Shown here piece after piece: positions 34,053 to 42,103 of a DNA stretch of 64,000 bases (position 1 is the stretch's first letter; every line of letters starts with the position of its first letter). A program made the position numbers and the translations under genes. The stretch is from assembly GCA_019454185.1 (NCBI GenBank), contig CP075368.1, positions 434,001 to 498,000 on the forward strand, in the 5' to 3' direction. The DNA comes from Phycisphaeraceae bacterium. GTDB taxonomy: Bacteria > Planctomycetota > Phycisphaerae > Phycisphaerales > UBA1924. The notes beneath the pieces are model-generated. The model had not been told where the DNA came from. It saw only the letters and a program-made list of their open reading frames with translations, and ran no database searches.

Positions 34053-34706
34053 TCAGAGCGGGCGGTAGAGGTCGATGATCTTACGGATCTCGTGGGGATT
34101 CGGGGCATCACGCATGACAATCTCGACGGCGTCTTGTCCGGCACTCGATATGCCAATGGTGCCGACTTTCAGGACCCGTTGGAGGAACGTCTGCGAAATC
34201 TGGAGATTGCGGATATCGTCGTGAACGACTTCGGTCGTGGCCTTGCTGAGGAGCCCACGGCGCAGGACAGATCGCTTGGTCGTGATCTCCATCGTCTCGC
34301 TGAGTGAGAGGACTTTCCAGACGCCGAGGGCGCCAAGAGCCCCGAGGCAGGCCACAAGCGACGCGATGAGCCATGTTGTCGAGCCCTTTACGAGACCGAG
34401 GTAGATGGTTCCAACCAGCCCGGCCAGAACGAGTGTCCAGAGACCGACGATCGCGACAGGATGGGCCCGGATGACGGCCGGTCGAACCAATCGCACACGC
34501 TGCTCGGGGCCGGAATCGGGTGGATAGCCGGCGGCAGCCGCTCGGTCAACGCCGGTGCGTGGAGCCGTTTCGCCCGAGTCGGGCGAGGACGGACGCTTGG
34601 GGATCACGTTGATGTCGCCGCAGTGGGGGCATGCGATCTTCGAACCGGCGAGCGAGTCCTCGACGGACAGAAGTCGCTCGCACTTGTCGCAGGTGACGGT
34701 GATCAT
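34053..34706 (-). CDS. zinc-ribbon plus bacterial PH domain membrane protein
   Basis: A 217-residue protein with a perfect AAGGAGG before ATG 34704-34706. The N-terminus ITVTCDKCERLLSVEDSLAGSKIACPHCG is a zinc ribbon of the type common in planctomycetes. Two membrane segments (~88-132) precede a bPH2/YdbS-type PH domain: MEITTKRSVLRRGLLSKATTEVVHDDIRNLQISQTFLQRVLKVGTIGIS. Bacterial PH domains of this kind are membrane-associated and of mostly unknown role. It diverges from the GT4 operon across 65 bases. Confidence 0.85.
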   Translation of the reverse strand: MITVTCDKCERLLSVEDSLAGSKIACPHCGDINVIPKRPSSPDSGETAPRTGVDRAAAAGYPPDSGPEQRVRLVRPAVIRAHPVAIVGLWTLVLAGLVGTIYLGLVKGSTTWLIASLVACLGALGALGVWKVLSLSETMEITTKRSVLRRGLLSKATTEVVHDDIRNLQISQTFLQRVLKVGTIGISSAGQDAVEIVMRDAPNPHEIRKIIDLYRPL

Positions 34707-34771
34707 GGGGCCTCCTTGCTCCGCGTCCGGCTCCACTGCACGAGAGCACCAACAGGTTATACTCGAAGACA

Positions 34772-36448
34772 ATGCGTGTAGTCCTGGTCAACTGGGCAAG
34801 AATATGGGATGGAGCCGGGATCGGCGGTGGGGTGAATGGGTACGCGCAGGCGCTGGCGCTCGAATTGACCGACCTCGGGCATGAGGTATGGTGGATCTGT
34901 TCCGGTCAGACGTACATCGCTGCTGAGCCGCTGCACGTGCGTCGGCAGGAAGACTGGCTCGGGGTTCGAGTGCTCGAGATCATCAACTCTCCGGTGATGG
35001 CTCCGTCGATCGTCCAATTCAGGGATCCGGGTGCCGAGAGGTCGTCACCGGAACTGGAAGCCCTGTTCGCAAGGATGATCGGGTGGATCGAGCCGGATGT
35101 CGTTCACTTCCACAACATTGAGGGACTGAGTGCCGGATGTGTGAAGGCAGCTTCGCTGGCCGGGCGGCAGCAACCACGGACGGCAGTCGTTTACAGTCTG
35201 CACAACTACCACACGATCTGCCCGCAGGTGTACCTCTTGCAGGGGCATCGAGACGTCTGCCACAACGCGGAGGGTGGGGCTGCGTGTGCAAGGTGCGTGC
35301 AATCTCCCGACCCTGGGGAGACCCGTCGTCAACGTGAAGCGGAATGGCTGCCTGCCAAGGCCGAACGTCCGACGCTCCGAGCGATCGGAGAGGAGATCCG
35401 CTCATTCATTGTCCGAAACGAAGCGTCAGACCGTGCTCCGGGGCGTGTGGTTCATGGGCAGGACGATCTCACCACTCCGATGGGACTTGACCCGCACGCC
35501 GACAAGCGAGGCCGCACGGCCCGGGTGCTCGCCGAGCGGGAGCAGCAGAAGAGTCTTTCGCAGAGACTACGAGTGCTGAACAACGAGATCACTCCAGATC
35601 CATCGCTCGATTCACCCGTGAACGAGTTCGGGCATCGACGTCGAGCGATGATCGATGCGCTGAACTCGTGCGATGCTGTGCTGGCAGTCTCCGACTTCGT
35701 TTCGTCAAAGTTTCAGAGCATGGGTGTGCGCAGCGAGATCCTGCGGACTCAGCACATCGGGACGACCCTCAACCGCATTGTTGCTCGGCGGCGTTCGCTC
35801 GCCTTCGCACCTCCACCTTTCGACCCGGTTCATCCGCGCCCGATTCGGATGACGTTCATGGGCGTGAATCACTGGTACAAGGGCCTGCCCTTCTTTCTTG
35901 ACACACTCGAATCGATTGAGCCCGAGACGCTCGCGGCTTTCCATCTGTCGATCTTCGCTCAGGGAGCGGACCAGACCGAATGGATGGTGCGGCGTTTGGA
36001 GCCGCGACTGGCGGGTGTCAGGATCCAATACGGCTACGACCAGGCAGATATTCCATGGATTCTCGGGGGCGAGGACCTAGGGCTGGTTCCGAGTGTCTGG
36101 TGGGACAATGCGCCGCAGACCGTCTTTGAGTTCTTCGCCTGCTCAGTGCCCGTGCTTGCTTCGGCGGTCGGCGGCATTCCCGACTTTGTGAAGCATGGCT
36201 TGAATGGCATGTTGTTCCGAGCGAACGACAGAGACGATCTCGCGGCGAAGCTTCGTCTGCTCGCTGCGGATCGCTCGATTTTTTCCTCCATGCGTGCGAA
36301 TGTTCGGCCGCCGAAGGACATCGGTGAGCATGCGAGAGAGTTGGTCGGCGTCTACGCTGAGTGTGTCCGCGTTCGCGGACGTGATCCGGACGGTGCGATC
36401 CGCGAGCCGGACGTTCCGCCATTGGCAAGCCCCGGAGTCACGAGTTGA
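34772..36448 (+). CDS. GT4-type glycosyltransferase
   Basis: A 558-residue GT-B enzyme. The N-terminal domain has GIGGGVNGYAQALALELTDLGHEVWW, then VVHFHNIEG and SLHNYHTICPQVYLL, followed by a Cys cluster (C-H-N-A-E-G-G-A-A-C-A-R-C). A ~110-residue insert (~195-300) ends in NEFGHRRRAMIDALNSCD. The C-terminal domain has MTFMGVNHWYKGLPFFLDTL, DLGLVPSVWWDNAPQTVFEFFACSVPVLASAVGGIPDFV with the family's E-x7-E-like donor site. TATACT sits 8 bases before the ATG. First of three genes whose ends overlap by 4 bases. Product unknown; surface glycan likely. Confidence 0.85.
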   Translation: MRVVLVNWARIWDGAGIGGGVNGYAQALALELTDLGHEVWWICSGQTYIAAEPLHVRRQEDWLGVRVLEIINSPVMAPSIVQFRDPGAERSSPELEALFARMIGWIEPDVVHFHNIEGLSAGCVKAASLAGRQQPRTAVVYSLHNYHTICPQVYLLQGHRDVCHNAEGGAACARCVQSPDPGETRRQREAEWLPAKAERPTLRAIGEEIRSFIVRNEASDRAPGRVVHGQDDLTTPMGLDPHADKRGRTARVLAEREQQKSLSQRLRVLNNEITPDPSLDSPVNEFGHRRRAMIDALNSCDAVLAVSDFVSSKFQSMGVRSEILRTQHIGTTLNRIVARRRSLAFAPPPFDPVHPRPIRMTFMGVNHWYKGLPFFLDTLESIEPETLAAFHLSIFAQGADQTEWMVRRLEPRLAGVRIQYGYDQADIPWILGGEDLGLVPSVWWDNAPQTVFEFFACSVPVLASAVGGIPDFVKHGLNGMLFRANDRDDLAAKLRLLAADRSIFSSMRANVRPPKDIGEHARELVGVYAECVRVRGRDPDGAIREPDVPPLASPGVTS

Positions 36449-38100
36449 CGACACTGAAGACAAGGCGAGGGCATCATCGCGAGCCTCTCCAGGTAGCTGC
36501 GACGACACGAGTTGCCGCGATTATCGTGACATGGAATCGAAAGGAGCTGGTCTCGGCGGTATTGGAGGCGTTGTCGCGTCAGTCGATCGGCGCTGGCGTG
36601 ATCGCTCTTGTCGTCGTGGACAACAACTCTACCGATGGAACACTCGAGCGGCTTGTGGAGCGGTGGTCTCCGGATGAGATCATTGACAATCCAACGCCGC
36701 ACGCGCACCAGCCGTGTTTCCGACCTCGTTCGTCGCGAACCGGTCCGAATCAAGGGGGTTTCCGGTCGCTTACGATCGTGCGGAACTCCGAGAATCTCGG
36801 CGGGTGTGGCGGGTTCAACACGGGATTCGAGTACATCGCTCACGCGCTCGACACAGAAGATGCGAGGCGACGAGGGAACGCGCCCGACTATGTCTGGCTG
36901 GTGGACGATGACATAGATGTTGCGCCCGACACGCTCGATCGGTTGGTGTCGACGATGAGTTCGGATCCTTCGATCGGGCTCGTCGGTTCACGGACAATGG
37001 ACTACAACGCACGCGAGGAGACGATCGAGACGACGATTTACTTCGATCCGAACACCGGGTTCATGGGCGATCACCCCGCTCCAGGTCACAGGTTGTACGA
37101 CTCCCATGCCAGGTGGGTCGAGCGTGTGGGAGGCCCGAAGGGAAGGCGCGAGTACAGCGGCGTTCGCGATGTGGACATCGTTTCCGCGTGCTCGATGCTC
37201 GCCCGTTGGGCCGCGGTGCGGGAGATTGGTTTCTGGGACTACAGGTACTTCATCTATTGCGATGATGCGGACTGGTGTCTGCGATTCGCCAGGGCCGGCT
37301 ATCGCATCGTCTGCGATCTGGACGCGGTGATCTACCACACGCCATGGCACCACAAGCTCACGCCCGCTCGCCTCTACTACGCACAACGGAACATTCTGTG
37401 GGTCATTCAGAAGGTGATCGAGCCGGAGCGTTCGCGACGCGTCCTTGAGATGCGTGTCCGTGGACTCATGCGAGATGCTCTGAGAGCCGCGATGAACCGG
37501 CGACTCTTCCACGCGGAGATCATCCGCAGGAGCGTCGAAGACGCAGCCGTCGGCAGGGCCGGCAAGCTCGATGAGCAGGGGCCCAGATCCGAGCCGATCA
37601 TTGAAGCGTTCGCTCGCCTCGGACTTTTGTCGGGTACGCCGCGGGTTGCCGTCATGTGCGGATCACCCGACGCATTGGAGTCGTCCGCCAAGCTCCGCGA
37701 GGCGGTAGATCCAGCCGCGAGCGGCATTCAATGGATCGAGATCGTGCGGAACGACATTCCAGGCCACGACCACCCTGCCCCACCGGGGGTCAAGCGGATC
37801 GTCTACTCCGGCCGACGTCGCTCGAAGCTGCGCCGACAACTGTCTCTGCTGATCCGACCGGTGCGAGCTGCGGTGGTATTTGATCAGACGAACGACTTCC
37901 CGCTGCTCGGCGGGGAGCACAATCTGCATATCGACAGGAAAAATCCCGGTGTCGTACAGGTTGAAGAGGATGGCACCGCAGCGCGATTCGAGTTCGTGTC
38001 GAAGTGGATCGGAACTCGCCTGAGAGCTATTCGATGGTGTCGTACCGGAACACCTCCGGCCCATGACTCGCGGCCGGTTCCCATCGAGAGTTGTGCATGA
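36445..38100 (+). CDS. GT2 glycosyltransferase with extra C-terminal domain
   Basis: A 551-residue protein with a TTG start overlapping the previous stop (TTGA). Residues ~22-330 are GT-A family 2: VAAIIVTWNRKELVSAVLEAL, VVVDNNSTDG (58-66), LGGCGGFNTGF, WLVDDDIDV with the metal-binding DDD (154-156), and YCDDADWCLRFARAGY. This subtype includes rhamnosyl- and galactofuranosyl-transferases. A further ~170 residues (~385-551; TPRVAVMCGSPDAL, RRQLSLLIRPVRAAVVFDQTND) form an extra domain I do not recognise, with a Rossmann-like start. Middle gene of the operon. Confidence 0.85.
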   Translation: MTTLKTRRGHHREPLQVAATTRVAAIIVTWNRKELVSAVLEALSRQSIGAGVIALVVVDNNSTDGTLERLVERWSPDEIIDNPTPHAHQPCFRPRSSRTGPNQGGFRSLTIVRNSENLGGCGGFNTGFEYIAHALDTEDARRRGNAPDYVWLVDDDIDVAPDTLDRLVSTMSSDPSIGLVGSRTMDYNAREETIETTIYFDPNTGFMGDHPAPGHRLYDSHARWVERVGGPKGRREYSGVRDVDIVSACSMLARWAAVREIGFWDYRYFIYCDDADWCLRFARAGYRIVCDLDAVIYHTPWHHKLTPARLYYAQRNILWVIQKVIEPERSRRVLEMRVRGLMRDALRAAMNRRLFHAEIIRRSVEDAAVGRAGKLDEQGPRSEPIIEAFARLGLLSGTPRVAVMCGSPDALESSAKLREAVDPAASGIQWIEIVRNDIPGHDHPAPPGVKRIVYSGRRRSKLRRQLSLLIRPVRAAVVFDQTNDFPLLGGEHNLHIDRKNPGVVQVEEDGTAARFEFVSKWIGTRLRAIRWCRTGTPPAHDSRPVPIESCA

Positions 38101-39866
38101 ATTCGAGCACGCATCACGAGACTGTGGGTCAGCACCAAGAGCGGCCATTGAACTGGCCTGTTGCCGAACGTCCTCTGCGTGTTGCGATGCTCGGATGGGC
38201 ACGCCTCTCGCAGCAGGCGCGAGAGGGTTCCGGGTACAACCTCTCTGCGTCAGAGCTTGCGGCCGGTCTCGCGCAGATGGGACACCATGTCTTTTATCTT
38301 CGATCGGGCATGGACTATTCGCTCCGCCCCGGGATCCACGTGAAGCGATTCGAGTCGTGGCGTGGTGTTGAGTGCTTTGACCTCTTCAACGCGCCGAATC
38401 TCTCGCCTGCTGCGGCAAACTTCGGGCGACTTGCGACTGAGCTGACATGCCCCGCGCAGTCGAGTGTGGTGCTCGCTTGGCTTGCACAGATCGACGCTGA
38501 GGTAGTCCATGTCCATTCGCTCGAGGGGTATCCGCTCGATCTGATCGGCGCGATGAGGCGAGCGGGATATGCCGTCGTTGTCACTCCCCACAATTACTGG
38601 TACGCATGCCCCCAGGTTGATCTCTTGCACAAGGAGCGCGAGGTCTGCATGGATTTCGAGGGAGGGCAGCGGTGCGTTGGATGTCTCACACCCGAGGCGG
38701 GTGATCGCGTGCTCGCACGCAGAAAGCGCGAACAGACGATGGTCCGCCTGTTCGGGCTTGCGCCGTATCAAAGCGTTCGGCAGGTCTGGCTGTTCTTCAA
38801 GAAGCACGCGACGCGATCCGGTCGAGCCAAGCGTCCGGTCAAGTCGGTCCCGCCGCCGCTCGATCCGGAGATCGGCATGGGGTTCGAAGTCGGTGATCAC
38901 GCGGCGCACCCCGGAACCATCGAGCACAATCTGCGGCTTGATGAGAACGACAAGATCGTCTCGCTTGGGCGTTCACCCCTCGATCAGAATGAGCGTTTCC
39001 TCTCCGGGGAGCATCATCTCGTAGTGCTGAACGAGTTCGGCAAGCGGCGTTCTGCCGGCATCGAAGCGTTGAACCAGGCGAACCTTGTCATTCCACCGAG
39101 CCGCTTCGTCCTGAACACATTTCTTCGCATGGGCATGCGTCCTGAGATAGGTCGCCACGTCCGCCTCGGACAGGTCCATTTCGACCAGTTGCACCGGCTG
39201 GTCAAGCGGTCGCCGTTCTATCGCGTGCGGCCGTGGTCGCCGGAGTCAGAGCGCCCGCTGCGATTCGCGTTCCACGGGACCGTGAGGAACAACAAAGGCC
39301 TTGAGATCCTCGCGAGCGCGATCCCGCTCTTGCCGAAGGAGGTCAGGCAGCGATGCCACTTCCAGATTCGCGCTGCGGGGTGGGACTGGACGTTCCGCAA
39401 ACGCCTGAGTGTTTATCCCGAGGTGCAGTTCTGCGGCGGGTACGACATGCTGCAACTGGTGGCCTCTGTCGGCGAGTACGACGCCGGCATCCTGCCTCAT
39501 GTGTGGTTCGAGAATTCGCCACTCGTCCTGCTTGAGCATCTTCACGCGGGCAAGTTTGTGGTCGCCTCTCGGCTCGGCGGTCCACCGGAGTGGATCAACG
39601 AGGGGAAGAACGGGATGCTCTTCCCGGCTGGAGTTCCGGAGGCACTCGCGTCTTGTATCATGCGATTGGTCAGTGGTGAGGTTGCCGTCCCGAGTCCTGA
39701 GGAGATCCACAGAGCCAGCGTGCTGCGCTCATACCCGGACCACGTGCGGGAGGTCTCCGGGATCTACGCGGAAGCACTCGGGGTACGCGCAGGGCAACGC
39801 GCGAGCAACAACACTGAGAGAAACGCTGAGGCCGGGTTACAAAGCAGCGCGTTGGGGGCGGTCTGA
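38097..39866 (+). CDS. GT4-type glycosyltransferase, paralogue of the first operon gene
   Basis: A 589-residue protein; ATG 38097 overlaps the previous stop (ATGA). It mirrors the first gene: EGSGYNLSASELAAGLAQMGHHV, VVHVHSLEG, TPHNYWYACPQVDLL, the Cys cluster ending R-C-V-G-C-L, and a ~130-residue insert ending NEFGKRRSAGIEALNQAN. The C-terminal domain has RFAFHGTVRNNKGLEILASAI and DAGILPHVWFENSPLVLLEHLHAGKFVVASRLGGPPEWI. The insert contains GQVHFDQLH near its end. The two paralogues probably add sugars to the same acceptor chain with different donors (inference). Confidence 0.85.
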   Translation: MNSSTHHETVGQHQERPLNWPVAERPLRVAMLGWARLSQQAREGSGYNLSASELAAGLAQMGHHVFYLRSGMDYSLRPGIHVKRFESWRGVECFDLFNAPNLSPAAANFGRLATELTCPAQSSVVLAWLAQIDAEVVHVHSLEGYPLDLIGAMRRAGYAVVVTPHNYWYACPQVDLLHKEREVCMDFEGGQRCVGCLTPEAGDRVLARRKREQTMVRLFGLAPYQSVRQVWLFFKKHATRSGRAKRPVKSVPPPLDPEIGMGFEVGDHAAHPGTIEHNLRLDENDKIVSLGRSPLDQNERFLSGEHHLVVLNEFGKRRSAGIEALNQANLVIPPSRFVLNTFLRMGMRPEIGRHVRLGQVHFDQLHRLVKRSPFYRVRPWSPESERPLRFAFHGTVRNNKGLEILASAIPLLPKEVRQRCHFQIRAAGWDWTFRKRLSVYPEVQFCGGYDMLQLVASVGEYDAGILPHVWFENSPLVLLEHLHAGKFVVASRLGGPPEWINEGKNGMLFPAGVPEALASCIMRLVSGEVAVPSPEEIHRASVLRSYPDHVREVSGIYAEALGVRAGQRASNNTERNAEAGLQSSALGAV

Positions 39867-39882
39867 CTCGAACCAGCGGCTC

Positions 39883-40914
39883 TCAGTACGCCCCGAAGTC
39901 CTCAAAGAAATCGAGGAAATCGAGGATGTCGACCTCGCAGTCGGCGTTGTAGTCAGCGAACGGGTCGCCTGCTCCGAACGCCCCGAAGAAATCAAGGAAG
40001 TCGAGGATGTCAACGATCGTGTCGCCGTTGACGTCCGGTCGCACGCCGATGCGCACCTCGACATCGAGTGACACTCGCAGCAGAGGATTCGATGTCGTCT
40101 TCGGGTCTTCCTTGGTGTAGAAGCGGGGGTACAAGCCGCCGCTCCCGCCTCCGGGGCCGCCAGAGGCGGGTTCAAGTGATGTGATTGCAAGATGCAGTCG
40201 CCCCGCGCTGAGAGACCTCGCGAAATACGCGCGTGTGGCCGGATCACACAAGTCGACCTCGAAGGTAAGCGTGGTGTCGATCGGGACAAGACTGCCCGGC
40301 GTGACCTGATCTGTGGTTCCGATGGCCATGGCGGCGGGATTGAATCGCTCGCGAACCTGGTTGGAGACGTCGGTTGCGTTGCCCGCTAGATCGAATGTTG
40401 CGGCGAACGCATCTCGCCACTTCTCAGCGGGTCCCGGGTCGGGCGAGCCGGTCGAGAAGGAAGAGAACTCGTTCCACGTCAACGCGGATGCGCTGTTGCG
40501 GTAGCCAACGCCGAAGAGCTCGATAGGGCGTCCTGCATCGGTGTCGGCGATGTAGTCGGGGTCGGTTGTTGGGTAGTACGACGCGGTGGGGTCAGGGGTG
40601 CCGTCGTAGCGCCAGATGAGGTTGTTCGCGACGGTTGCGCGAACGGTGACTCTCTGGATGTGGTACTCGCTCTGCTCAAGTCCGGAGGGAATCGCCGCGT
40701 TGGTTTCCCACGTGACGAGCATTTGCGAGTCACGGTCATCAAAGCCGGGTTCGAGAATGGCTCCGAACGTAGGTGCCGAGATCTCGAAGCCGCTCGAGAA
40801 GTTGAACGGGTACATCCAGCGGTCGCCGGAGGCGGGTGCCGCGTAGTGGATGGGCTGGGCGGTCGCACAAGGTGTGAGGCCGACGAGTGCCGCGAGCGTC
40901 AGGATTGTCCTCAT
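39883..40914 (-). CDS. secreted protein with dockerin-like C-terminal repeats
   Basis: A 343-residue exported protein: signal peptide MRTILTLAALVGLTPCATAQ, a ~250-residue beta-rich middle (FSSGFEISAPTFGAIL, RVTVRATVANNLIWRYDG, LTFEVDLCDPATRAYFARSL) that looks like a sugar-binding or structural domain, and two calcium-loop repeats DVNGDTIVDILDFLDFFGAFG and DYNADCEVDILDFLDFFEDFGAY. It is the second protein of the Phycisphaerae dockerin type in the window, but ends in GAY rather than Gly-Cys. The middle region is of unknown family. Convergent with the GT4 operon (16-base gap). Confidence 0.75.
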   Translation of the reverse strand: MRTILTLAALVGLTPCATAQPIHYAAPASGDRWMYPFNFSSGFEISAPTFGAILEPGFDDRDSQMLVTWETNAAIPSGLEQSEYHIQRVTVRATVANNLIWRYDGTPDPTASYYPTTDPDYIADTDAGRPIELFGVGYRNSASALTWNEFSSFSTGSPDPGPAEKWRDAFAATFDLAGNATDVSNQVRERFNPAAMAIGTTDQVTPGSLVPIDTTLTFEVDLCDPATRAYFARSLSAGRLHLAITSLEPASGGPGGGSGGLYPRFYTKEDPKTTSNPLLRVSLDVEVRIGVRPDVNGDTIVDILDFLDFFGAFGAGDPFADYNADCEVDILDFLDFFEDFGAY

Positions 40915-40971
40915 GTTTTCACCCTTTCAAAGTGCCGAGTTGACGAAGCCACCACTGGTCGGGTAATAATT

Positions 40972-40990
40972 GCGACTGAGTCTCAGTCGC
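40972..40990. promoter_or_regulatory. 19-base inverted repeat in divergent promoter region
   Basis: GCGACTGAG (40972-40980), one central T, CTCAGTCGC (40982-40990): perfect 9-bp arms with a 1-base centre. With so small a loop it suits a dimeric regulator better than an RNA terminator. It lies 58 bases before the dockerin gene and 109 before the prepilin-like gene, which diverge. Confidence 0.5.
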
Positions 40991-41098
40991 GTCAAGTTTG
41001 ACTTCGCCAAACAGCCGGAAAAAATCTCGCCGTACAAGAACACGACTTTGACTGGTGAAGACCGCACCGCAATGGATTAAAGGATACGATAGTCTTCA

Positions 41099-42025
41099 AT
41101 GTGCCGCACAGAACACTGCATACCGCGAAGGATGACTCGGCATCGCAGGTGCCCGCTGCGCTCTGTTGCCGAGGCGTTTACGCTGGTTGAAGTGCTGGTT
41201 GTGATCGCGGTGCTGGCGTTGCTGATCGGCATTCTCTTGCCGGCTTTGGGGAAGGCGAGAGGCGCTGCACGTTCGACCCGCGAGCTGGCGGCTTCGCAGC
41301 AGCTCATGATCGCGTATTTCGCCTACGCGGATGACCATCGAGGGGCTCTGATCCCCGGTCTTGTGCCGCTGGATTGGGTCTCACTCTCTGGCGGGATGCA
41401 GGTCACGGATGCGTCGGGCGAGCGGATCACGGGACCCGAGGCGCGACGTTGGCCGTGGCGTCTTGCTCCGTACCTCGACTTCAATTTCCGCGGCATGTAC
41501 ATGTCAGACGATCTGCTGACTGCTTTGCGTGCGGACACCTCGGCACCATCGCACACCTATTTCGTTTCACTGTTCCCTTCTCTGGGGCTGAACGCGGAGT
41601 TTCTGGGCGGGAGCGAGTTCGGGTTCAACCCGGCGTTTCGTGCCATGTACGGCAAGTACCACATCGAGCGACTGGATCAGGTACAGCGGCCTGACATGCT
41701 GGTCACGTTTGCGACGGCCAAGACCCAGGACTTCTGGTACACCAACTGGGATGCCAAGGAGAAGCACGGGTGGTACGAGGTGCTCGCGCCACGCTTTCCC
41801 GCCCCTGGGTCGGACTCGTCGGGGCGTCTCTGGGCGAGCGTGTACGATCCGAACGCACCCGATCCTCGCCGTAACTCGGGCTTTGTCCACTTCCGCCACG
41901 ACAAGAAGGCGATCGTGTCGCACCTGGACGGGCATGCCCAGACCCATTCGTGGGATTCGCTGCAGGACATGCGTCGCTGGGCTTCGCAGGCCAAGAGCGA
42001 GGACTGGACACTGCCGAGACGGTAA
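41099..42025 (+). CDS. type IV pilin-like (prepilin N-terminal) protein
   Basis: A 308-residue protein. A basic leader is followed by AFTLVEVLVVIAVLALLIGILLP, the class III signal with Glu at +5; cleavage is expected between A and F (Ala rather than Gly at -1). The C-terminal end has FVHFRHDKKAIVSHLDGHAQT, the H-x9-D-G type motif common in planctomycete pilin-like proteins. Start at ATG 41099 (TACGAT 8 bases upstream) or ATG 41132 (AAGG directly before). These pseudopilin-like proteins are numerous in planctomycetes and probably act in secretion or surface structures. Confidence 0.85.
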   Translation: MCRTEHCIPRRMTRHRRCPLRSVAEAFTLVEVLVVIAVLALLIGILLPALGKARGAARSTRELAASQQLMIAYFAYADDHRGALIPGLVPLDWVSLSGGMQVTDASGERITGPEARRWPWRLAPYLDFNFRGMYMSDDLLTALRADTSAPSHTYFVSLFPSLGLNAEFLGGSEFGFNPAFRAMYGKYHIERLDQVQRPDMLVTFATAKTQDFWYTNWDAKEKHGWYEVLAPRFPAPGSDSSGRLWASVYDPNAPDPRRNSGFVHFRHDKKAIVSHLDGHAQTHSWDSLQDMRRWASQAKSEDWTLPRR

Positions 42026-42070
42026 CGCTCTCGCCGCCTTCTGCTTTGCTCACTTTGGTCGTTTGGTTGC

Positions 42071-42097
42071 TTGACAATTTGTCCTCCCGCCTACCCT
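42071..42097 (+). promoter_or_regulatory. promoter of tyrS (TTGACA / TACCCT)
   Basis: TTGACA at 42071-42076 and TACCCT at 42092-42097 with 15-base spacing. The -10 ends 6 bases before ATG 42104, so transcription should begin at or next to the start codon. No Shine-Dalgarno is present. This is the best sigma-70-like promoter in the window. Confidence 0.6.
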
Positions 42098-42103
42098 CGC
42101 CCC

